Source of the DNA: Candidatus Rifleibacteriota bacterium
GTDB lineage: Bacteria > Riflebacteria > Ozemobacteria > Ozemobacterales > Ozemobacteraceae
Direction: 5' to 3'
Assembly (NCBI GenBank): GCA_022704885.1
Contig: JAKJFO010000009.1
Coordinates: 1-48,249, forward strand
Length of the DNA: 48,249 nucleotides
The notes below the pieces were generated by a model. The model was not told the DNA's origin and did not search any database. It was given only the letters and a program-made list of their open reading frames with translations. Both the position numbers and the translations under genes were made by a program. Below, in pieces: positions 42,634 through 48,249 of this stretch. Position 1 is the first letter of the stretch; every line of letters begins with the position of its first letter.

Positions 42634-43398
42634 TCAGGGCAGGGCTTTGAGTTCGGCGCTGATCGAGCGGGCAGCAGCGGTATCACCTTTTTCGACAGCT
42701 TCGTAATAGCGTTTGATCAGTTGCTGGCGGGCGTTAGCCGAAGAATTGCCGCCGATCTGCGAACCTTCTTGCGAAAAGGGGTTTACCTGCTGTTCGACCG
42801 ATTGTGTGGCCGCGCTCTGGTCGCCGGCAAAAGCGGCAGATTCACCAGTCTGCCCGTTCGCCGGGGCAGCAGGCTCAGGTTTGATAAGTTTTCCGAGGTG
42901 TTTGTTGAGTGACTCGTTGAATTTCTTTTCGCCAAATACGGCCCGGGCGCCAATATGATCGGCGATCACGTCTTCTTTGCTGCGTGAACCGCCAGGGTTC
43001 AAAAATGACCCGTCGATCGCTTCTTTGATCAGACCAACCACCATGGTAATACCGTAGGCAAGATGAGCTGAGCCAATCAGGCTCTTTATATGCAGAGCCA
43101 GTTCGGCCGACTTTTTGATATGTGCGGCCTTGTCATCCTGAAACTGGTCGCGGGTGATCGTGCGCTCGCCGTATTTGAGATTCATCTCATCGATACTGCG
43201 ATTGGTATGCTCGAACATGCGGTCGAAGCTCTCTTTGTAGAAAACGACTGGCAGCTTGTGCAGAAAACTCAGTTGAAAAGCACTCTGCATAACCGAGCGC
43301 GCCTTCGCCAGTGCATCAGAAAATACCGACGCCTCAGCCGGCGCCGACAGTGTCAGCAGCATCAACCAGACCAGCATAATCAATTTAATTCTGTTCAT
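42634..43398 (-). CDS. Exported protein resembling the YfiM/DUF2279 family
   Basis: 254 residues. The Sec signal peptide is MNRIKLIMLVWLMLLTLSAPAEA. Residues about 100-165 (SAHLAYGITMVVGLIKEAIDGS ... SKEDVIADHIGARAVFG) look like the DUF2279/YfiM plan: a His in an early helix, a VGLxKExxD block, then an S-x-x-D-V/L-A-D-x-x-G-A end. The match is by pattern memory. The rest is a Gln/Ala/Ser-rich linker and a C-terminal helix pair (about 225-254). A TATAAT at 43408-43413 lies 10 nt before the ATG, no Shine-Dalgarno is seen, and the -35 is poor, so start and promoter are uncertain. It is the last gene before the argF terminator. Confidence 0.6.
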   Translation of the reverse strand: MNRIKLIMLVWLMLLTLSAPAEASVFSDALAKARSVMQSAFQLSFLHKLPVVFYKESFDRMFEHTNRSIDEMNLKYGERTITRDQFQDDKAAHIKKSAELALHIKSLIGSAHLAYGITMVVGLIKEAIDGSFLNPGGSRSKEDVIADHIGARAVFGEKKFNESLNKHLGKLIKPEPAAPANGQTGESAAFAGDQSAATQSVEQQVNPFSQEGSQIGGNSSANARQQLIKRYYEAVEKGDTAAARSISAELKALP

Positions 43399-43434
43399 GA
43401 TGGTACAATTATAATAATTTTAATGGTTTTCGGC

Positions 43435-43494
43435 CAGCAATCCTCAGCAAAATACCAGACATGGATCCTGCGACTGCGTGCAGGATGACGATTA
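43435..43494 (+). repeat. 60-nt intergenic palindromic repeat, copy B
   Basis: Plus-orientation copy of the element at 34670-34729, with core atggatcctgcgactgcg; the palindrome atcctgc/gcaggat is intact here. A perfect 7-bp inverted repeat gattaca-tcag-tgtaatc (43490-43507) overlaps its right end. It lies between two minus-strand genes. Confidence 0.85.
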
Positions 43495-43516
43495 CATCAG
43501 TGTAATCACCCGGGTA

Positions 43517-44938
43517 TTACTCATAGATTGCCATGAGCTTTTTGAGCTCATCGACCTGAACTTCTCTGACCCGCTCAGTCGAAGGTTGAGCCGTACTCCC
43601 TGCCGATGCCGACGAATTAACTGCTGTTGTCTCACTGACAGTTTGTTCGCGCTGAGCGGCGGCAAGGCGTTCGGCCGCTTCATATTCTGCAAGAGCTTTT
43701 TCGTGGCGATACTGCGCGATCTGGGCCGACATCTCGGCCGCATAATCTGAATATGGGTTTTCTGAGCTGCTCAGTAGATCATAGTATATTTCCGACTGGT
43801 CATAGTCGCCGGCCTTCAGATATAGCTCAGCAAGTTCAAGCTGAAACCATGGGTTCGTCGATCCATCTGCAGCAAGCGACTCGAAAAGCGCTATCGTTTC
43901 TTCGGTTCTTCCGAGAGCTTCAAAGCATGATTTGAGGCGACTCACAATTCCAACATCCTCCTGATTGAGCACAAGCAGTTCCTGATACAGCGGCAGAGCT
44001 CTTTCATAATCTGCAAGATTGAACAGACAATCCGCCAGCGCCAGCTTAAGTGCTAAGTTTTCGGCATCAGACTCGAGCAACTCCTGCAAAATAACGGCTG
44101 CTTCAGAATATTCATCGAGAGCAAAGTGAAAATGCGCCTGGGCCAGCGGGGCCAGCAACCGCTCCGAATTGTTAGCCTGCCACTGTTGATGAACCTCAAG
44201 CGCCTTTTCCAGATTTTCCATGTCGAGATATATCTGAACAAGCGATCTGAAAGCTTCCTGTTCATGAGGAAAATCGCGCGCGACAATTTCGAAAAAGCGT
44301 ATGGACTGTTCGATTTCGAGCAAATCCCAGTTGCGGTTTGCTGCGGCCAGCAGAAATTTGCGGCGTTCTTCCTGGTCTATTCCCACTGCGCTGACGTAAA
44401 ATTTTAACAATGAACGGGTAAGAACAGCAAATGAGCTTTGGCCACCAGCGCTGAGAATCCAGTAGAAGTAAGAATCAGCTTCGGCCACCTCGTTCTGCGA
44501 CAGATGCAGTTCGCCTTTAACGTAAGCAAGCAGCAGGGAACTGGGATGCCGCTGCCTGAGAGAATCTATCGACTCATGTGCCCTGCCGATTTCTCCGGTA
44601 ATTCGATCTATCAGCGCCAGAAAAAGCCTGGCTTTGTCTGCCTTTTCGCCGTTGCCGGCTGCATTTTCAAAAAACTCGCGGGCGGCCGACAGGTCAGAAG
44701 CCTTTATGCTGTTGCTCAGCACAATTTCTGAAAAAGAAACGAGACGATAGTAATTCTTGACGCCGACGGCAAAGTCTTTGCGGGCAAGGGCTTCTCTGGC
44801 GTTCAGATAAACTGCTGTCGCATCAGCAAAACACGCCTTCGGGCTTAAAACAACGCTTAGAACAAGCATCAGGCACAGCAGGCCGGCCGCCACCTCTTTG
44901 CCATACATGTATTTTTCTGCAGCTGCTTTCATGATCAC
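43517..44938 (-). CDS. Exported TPR-repeat protein
   Basis: 473 residues from GTG 44938, which overlaps the upstream stop (GTGA) and has ggaagg 6 nt upstream; ATG 44932 is the alternative. The N-terminus has a signal or anchor helix (about 18-37, VAAGLLCLMLVLSVVLSPKA). Most of the protein is helical pairs of TPR type, e.g. AEADSYFYWIL, EKALEVHQQW, SEAAVILQELLESDAENLALKLALADC, YERALPLYQELLV, YLKAGDYDQSEIYYDLL (about 120-400). A charged Ala/Glu-rich helix and a Ser/Thr-rich tail follow. TPR arrays bind partners; no enzyme domain is seen. It is translated with the FecR protein upstream. Confidence 0.8.
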   Translation of the reverse strand: MIMKAAAEKYMYGKEVAAGLLCLMLVLSVVLSPKACFADATAVYLNAREALARKDFAVGVKNYYRLVSFSEIVLSNSIKASDLSAAREFFENAAGNGEKADKARLFLALIDRITGEIGRAHESIDSLRQRHPSSLLLAYVKGELHLSQNEVAEADSYFYWILSAGGQSSFAVLTRSLLKFYVSAVGIDQEERRKFLLAAANRNWDLLEIEQSIRFFEIVARDFPHEQEAFRSLVQIYLDMENLEKALEVHQQWQANNSERLLAPLAQAHFHFALDEYSEAAVILQELLESDAENLALKLALADCLFNLADYERALPLYQELLVLNQEDVGIVSRLKSCFEALGRTEETIALFESLAADGSTNPWFQLELAELYLKAGDYDQSEIYYDLLSSSENPYSDYAAEMSAQIAQYRHEKALAEYEAAERLAAAQREQTVSETTAVNSSASAGSTAQPSTERVREVQVDELKKLMAIYE

Positions 44939-46182
44939 TGACCACCTTCCGGGCGTATGTCATACTGCTGCAGAAGGCTGCCGGGTGAAGGCCGATTCTG
45001 TAGAACCGGCTTTTTCGGCCATTCATGAGTAAGACTGAACGGGTCTGCTTCATCAAAGCTATCGATAAAGATCTGGTCTTCAGGAGTCCAGGAACGCCGG
45101 CCCGAAAATTCAGCAAACAGAGGAGAAGCCTGCAATGCGCTAAAATCAAGCGTTTCAGAGCCTCTGTCTGAAATTCTAAAACTGAAGCCGGCGCTTAAAC
45201 TTTCGCCGGTTGATGGCAACTGCAGACTGCCGTTGTAAACAGTCGCAATGATTGTGTTATCAATACGGACCAGTTCTACCGAACTGCCCTTTGTTACCAG
45301 CATTGGCACCGGGCCGCCGATTTTAACCGGAAACAGGACATTGCCGTGGCGCACCAGGCAGGTTCCTTTAAGAACCTCAAACTGTGACGATTTCAGAAGT
45401 ATTTCCGAGTCAGGCGCAATTCTGACCAGAGTCTTCTCACCCAGCCTGAGAGCAGCTGTTTCGGAGGCTCCGGTGATAATTTTCGAGCCGGCCTGAACCA
45501 TAAGATCTTTATCTGCAGCTGATTGAGATACCCGCGCCGGATCGGCAAAAACAACTTTGCCGCCGCCCTTTTGCAGTATTGCCATGCTGTATATATATAT
45601 TTCACCGAAGCGTTTTGGCAGCCGCGCCGGCAGTTCGACTTTATCAAAAGCTTTTGCCGGATCATTCTTCCAGTAGGCGATATCTTCTTTTGCACTCCGG
45701 CGCACTTCACTTTGGGATGCTGATATTATAAGGGTTTCGCCGGCGTTAACCGACATGGCTTTGCGATCACGCGTCAAAACTTTGAGTTCGCCACTGACAA
45801 CAGACGCTTTTACGCTTTCTGAGGTGATCTGCAGAAAATACTGACAGTCACTGCCAACCAATATAACCAGCGAAGTTTTTATCACAAGTTGCCTGACAGA
45901 CTTTTTGCATCTGACAAAACATGCGCCATGAGTTAGACTCACTCCTTCAGATGCGATTTTGCCGGCAGAGGGAGCGATCAAAGTCATCGTTGCCCCGTGC
46001 GAAAACCTGAGTATCAGGCTCTCGTCAGCCGATACCGAAAAACTGTCGCCAGGATTCAGTCGCTGCGGCATTCCTGGTGCCATACGACCAGATACCGCCA
46101 CCTGCGCCGTCAGAACGGCACCGAACACAAGCAGAAAAGCTGCTATCAGAGCCACTGCCGATATTCTCTTATTTACGGTCAT
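44935..46182 (-). CDS. Exported protein with two FecR-like domains
   Basis: 415 residues; aagg about 8 nt before the ATG. Signal peptide: RISAVALIAAFLLVFGAVLTA. The first FecR-like domain spans about 30-160 (NPGDSFSVSADESLILRFSHGATMTLIAP ... VVSGELKVLTRDRKAMSVNAGETLII). The second spans about 215-340 (VQAGSKIITGASETAALRLGEKTLVRIAPDSEILL ... VYNGSLQLPSTGESLSAG). The remainder is short and has no known domain. FecR domains without an N-terminal sigma-binding part are usually periplasmic ligand-binding or scaffold modules. Stop overlaps the TPR gene start by 4 nt. A good extended -10 promoter sits upstream. Confidence 0.82.
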   Translation of the reverse strand: MTVNKRISAVALIAAFLLVFGAVLTAQVAVSGRMAPGMPQRLNPGDSFSVSADESLILRFSHGATMTLIAPSAGKIASEGVSLTHGACFVRCKKSVRQLVIKTSLVILVGSDCQYFLQITSESVKASVVSGELKVLTRDRKAMSVNAGETLIISASQSEVRRSAKEDIAYWKNDPAKAFDKVELPARLPKRFGEIYIYSMAILQKGGGKVVFADPARVSQSAADKDLMVQAGSKIITGASETAALRLGEKTLVRIAPDSEILLKSSQFEVLKGTCLVRHGNVLFPVKIGGPVPMLVTKGSSVELVRIDNTIIATVYNGSLQLPSTGESLSAGFSFRISDRGSETLDFSALQASPLFAEFSGRRSWTPEDQIFIDSFDEADPFSLTHEWPKKPVLQNRPSPGSLLQQYDIRPEGGQ

Positions 46183-46223
46183 CTCAAAGCCTTCTGCTCA
46201 TTTTCGTAGATTATTATTGCCTC

Positions 46224-46232
46224 ATTATACCA
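46224..46232 (-). promoter_or_regulatory. Extended -10 promoter of the FecR-TPR pair
   Basis: On the minus strand TGGTATAAT gives a perfect TGnTATAAT; the -35 at 17 nt is poor, as is common for extended -10 promoters. It implies a leader of about 35 nt to the ATG at 46182. It lies about 38 nt from repeat copy C. Confidence 0.75.
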
Positions 46233-46269
46233 CTCTCACAAGATTCACCGAAAAAGTTTGCAGCACTTT

Positions 46270-46329
46270 CAGCAATTCCAGGTGAGAAGAAAGACCTGGA
46301 TCCTGCAACTGCGCGCAGTATGACGATTG
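46270..46329 (+). repeat. 60-nt intergenic palindromic repeat, copy C
   Basis: Third copy of the element (see 34670-34729 and 43435-43494), with core tggatcctgcaactgcgc. It lies between the FecR promoter and the stop of the transglutaminase gene. Confidence 0.83.
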
Positions 46330-46381
46330 CAACCAGTTTGATCTGCGGGTCCCGAAGTTCGACCGAAACTACTGCGACACA

Positions 46382-47251
46382 TCAGAACGGCAGTGCAGCG
46401 TAGGTTTTAGGAGTCGATACAGCCCGCCATGAAGGTTTATTGATCTGATTTGCTCTGCTTACCGGGTCGACCAGCAGCCATTTACCGTTCACATAGGCGT
46501 ATGCAAAGACATGACCATAGATATTGCCACTGCTGAAGCGGCAGCGTCCATGACCGTATTTGGCCGGGATACCGGCAGCGCGCAGCAAAGCGATCAGCAG
46601 ATGAGCCTGGTCGCAGCAGTTGGCTGCCTTGCTCGACAGGGTTCCAAGAGCGCCTTTCGACGTATTGTAATACATCCGGTACGAGACATTATTGCGCACA
46701 TAATAGAAAATTTTCTGCATCGTTTCATAAGTGCTGCCGCCCTTAAGGCTGTTGGCAAGAGAAACGATGCGCGAGTTGGTCGATGGACAGTTGCGGGTCG
46801 GCTTCATGAACTGCCCGAAACTTGAGCTGGCAAGAGCTTTGGCGGCAGCCTTCTGCGCAGCGGCTTTTTTTTCAGCAGTTGCAGTAATGGCCTTAAACAG
46901 CTTCTCATCAGCTACACCAGTGATCGAAATGTTGTTGTTTCGCTGATATTCCATGACAGCCAGTTCAGTGTAAGGACCAAACCAGCCATCGATGCGACAG
47001 TTCTGATAGAGCCCGACTGCCTGCAGAGCTCTTTGCAGCTTTTTGATCTTTTCTACCTGATCTTTGTCAGATACGACTTTTGCGGTTCTGGCAAGGCTGA
47101 CAGAAGCCTTCTGCAAGGTATCTGCCGCTGTCTTTTTGAGATCGTAGCCACGCAGAACTTCGGCTGGACCGGCATCTGCCATGAGATGTGAAATACTCGA
47201 AACACTCAGAATGAAAGATACGAATAATATTTGAGTGATAAGTCTTTTCAT
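46382..47251 (-). CDS. Exported transglutaminase-like peptidase with peptidoglycan-binding domain
   Basis: 289 residues; gagg 7 nt before the ATG. Signal peptide cleaved near residue 26 (LMADA). Residues about 65-122 are a PG_binding_1-type domain (KKLQRALQAVGLY, DGWFGPYTELAVMEYQRNN). An Ala/Lys-rich linker leads to a transglutaminase fold (about 155-270) with a full Cys-His-Asp triad: NCCDQAHLL (Cys212 or 213), YGHVFAYAYVNGKW (His247), LLVDPVS (Asp262). From memory the block from YYVRNNVSYRMYYNT to GHV is closest to archaeal transglutaminase domains linked to pseudomurein. It probably cuts or links wall peptides in the periplasm. The substrate is unknown. Confidence 0.85.
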   Translation of the reverse strand: MKRLITQILFVSFILSVSSISHLMADAGPAEVLRGYDLKKTAADTLQKASVSLARTAKVVSDKDQVEKIKKLQRALQAVGLYQNCRIDGWFGPYTELAVMEYQRNNNISITGVADEKLFKAITATAEKKAAAQKAAAKALASSSFGQFMKPTRNCPSTNSRIVSLANSLKGGSTYETMQKIFYYVRNNVSYRMYYNTSKGALGTLSSKAANCCDQAHLLIALLRAAGIPAKYGHGRCRFSSGNIYGHVFAYAYVNGKWLLVDPVSRANQINKPSWRAVSTPKTYAALPF

Positions 47252-47272
47252 GTTCTTTCCTCGCTTTCCAGA

Positions 47273-47290
47273 AAGTAACTTCTGTTACTT
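47273..47290. repeat. Perfect 7-bp inverted repeat upstream of the transglutaminase gene
   Basis: aagtaac-ttct-gttactt lies 22 nt upstream of the ATG at 47251, just beyond the Shine-Dalgarno. It may be an operator or a weak terminator of the preceding gene; no T-run follows. Confidence 0.4.
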
Positions 47291-47319
47291 ACTTGCCCGT
47301 CAGACCCGGCTGGTTACAA

Positions 47320-48249
47320 TTATTTTTTCGTGGCCTGATATTTTACGACCTGCAGGCCGCTGAGGCTTATAGAGTCTGTAGCTGATTCATATTCAGGCAC
47401 CAGGCGATAGACGACATCCTCTTTTTCTATGATCTTGCCGGAGAATGAACTTTCGGGAAAGTGCATAAGGCGATCAACATTGCCAGAGTCATCGACAGAG
47501 CAATAGTACATCAGCTGCTGCCCTGGATTGGCCGGGTCGATGAACTCATCTGAAATTGCATCAACCATGCCGGCATCGACTTCGACTGAATTCTGGTCTA
47601 CATTGCCCACTGCATCTTCTTCGTCGGTTGTAACCTCGTGAATTCTTTCGCCGAGAGCCGCATTTTCGGGAGCTGACGACAGCATGATCCCCTTGAATGA
47701 TCTTCCCGCAGCGTCAGATGTAAGAATATGAAATTCTCCGGCCATTTTGAGTTCGACGAGAAGGCCATCGACTTCTTTCTGTTCGCCATTTTTAACCGGT
47801 CTGTCGAAATTTATTTCGACAAGCCTCGTCGTATAATCAGGCGCAAAATATGAAGAAACGAATGAATTGCGACCGCTCAGAACCGGGTTGTTCTGGCACG
47901 GAAACGCATCGACAAAGCTCCCGTCAGGGTTGAACACCTGCAGCAGAGACTCAGATCTGTTCCATAACGCCATTTTGCCAGAACTGTCAACCAGCAGTCG
48001 GTAATCGAAACGAGCGCGCGAAAGATCGGCCTTCTGCAATACTACAGGTTCAACCGGCTTTTTCTGCTGCAACCAGGCAACTGCCTCATCGAGGCTGACA
48101 AATGCCGCAACCCCTTTGCGGGTCAGCGCATAAACAGCGCCATTATCGGCGACATAAAACGACAGCAGCATTTCGGGGAAGGAATAAACGGTCTGACTGC
48201 CTGAAGTTTCGCTGTCAGCCACAATCAGTCTGGCGTCTGCCAGATCCTG
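47320..48249 (-). CDS. Beta-rich protein of unknown function, 5'-truncated
   Basis: The frame is open to the end of the window (nine codons beyond a GTG at 48222, without a stop), so the start is outside. The visible 309 residues are beta-rich with short repeats such as YVADNGAVYALTRKG and LLVDSSGKMALWNRS ... FNPDGSFVDAF, which suggest NHL or six-bladed propeller blades. An acidic stretch follows (EVTTDEEDAVGNVDQNSVEVDAG). No catalytic motif is seen. It precedes the transglutaminase gene on the same strand by 68 nt, so the two could be co-transcribed. Confidence 0.6.
   Translation of the reverse strand, partial: QDLADARLIVADSETSGSQTVYSFPEMLLSFYVADNGAVYALTRKGVAAFVSLDEAVAWLQQKKPVEPVVLQKADLSRARFDYRLLVDSSGKMALWNRSESLLQVFNPDGSFVDAFPCQNNPVLSGRNSFVSSYFAPDYTTRLVEINFDRPVKNGEQKEVDGLLVELKMAGEFHILTSDAAGRSFKGIMLSSAPENAALGERIHEVTTDEEDAVGNVDQNSVEVDAGMVDAISDEFIDPANPGQQLMYYCSVDDSGNVDRLMHFPESSFSGKIIEKEDVVYRLVPEYESATDSISLSGLQVVKYQATKK

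Noticed and set aside
1..48249. CRISPR array, tRNA/rRNA genes, prophage or insertion sequence
   Set aside because: No regularly spaced direct repeats, no tRNA-like cloverleaf, and no transposase, integrase or phage gene found on either strand.

Overview
The window reads as one stretch of bacterial chromosome from a Gram-negative (diderm) species. It has an LPS core/lipid A acylation cluster, several Sec-exported and lipobox-bearing proteins, an outer-membrane beta-barrel candidate, a peptidoglycan synthase paired with an alpha-2-macroglobulin, and chemotaxis-type genes (cheC, cheD, a FliA/WhiG-type sigma factor). Base composition and codon use look even throughout, and I see no prophage, transposase, integrase, CRISPR array, tRNA or rRNA. 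Gene order does not match a model organism I know. An uncultured lineage such as Riflebacteria would fit the gene mix (inference only, not shown by the sequence).

Layout. 1-5634 (+): 3' end of an LpxL-type acyltransferase, a 357-nt gene-free stretch with short hairpins, then overlapping waaA, three GT9 heptosyltransferases and arfB. 5692-9304: a lipoprotein (+), then a FecR-domain protein, gmk and gpmI on the minus strand, with two near-consensus promoters. 9453-12510 (+): pth, then a promoter and a cheC-cheD-membrane protein-sigma factor operon closed by a strong terminator. 12637-16235: a HAMP membrane protein (-), an RlpA-like lipoprotein (+), a DUF3465-like protein (-) and a four-LysM M23 peptidase (+). 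16271-20414 (+): a tightly overlapping three-gene envelope operon (beta-barrel, FecR/NTF2-like/carboxypeptidase-regulatory protein, fibronectin-III lipoprotein). 20504-22930 (+): a MurC/Mpl-like ligase, a stand-alone B3/B4 protein and a mini HEAT lipoprotein. 22970-26451 (-): an operon of an alkaline-phosphatase-like pseudoenzyme, a degenerate primase-like/SF4-ATPase fusion, and acylphosphatase. 26571-34643 (+): alpha-2-macroglobulin and PBP1C. 34815-41513 (+): a small membrane protein overlapping two UvrD-type helicase-nucleases (AdnAB-like). 41593-42573: argF (+). 42634-48249 (-): a YfiM/DUF2279-like protein, TPR protein, two-domain FecR protein, transglutaminase with peptidoglycan-binding domain, and a truncated secreted-type protein.

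How it fits together. Most genes concern building, sensing or protecting the envelope (LPS core, peptidoglycan hydrolysis, recycling and synthesis, A2M/PBP1C, FecR-type periplasmic proteins). The remainder is housekeeping (gmk, gpmI, pth, arfB, argF) and recombinational repair.

The strongest candidate for something undescribed is the 22961-26508 operon. It pairs two neighbouring proteins that keep the family scaffold but appear to have lost catalytic residues: a secreted alkaline-phosphatase-like protein and a primase-like/DnaB-RadA-like fusion. Other points are a 60-nt palindromic repeat present in three intergenic copies, an AdnAB-like gene pair, a bacterial transglutaminase resembling pseudomurein-associated archaeal enzymes, and a terminator hairpin inside the signal-peptide codons of the beta-barrel gene.
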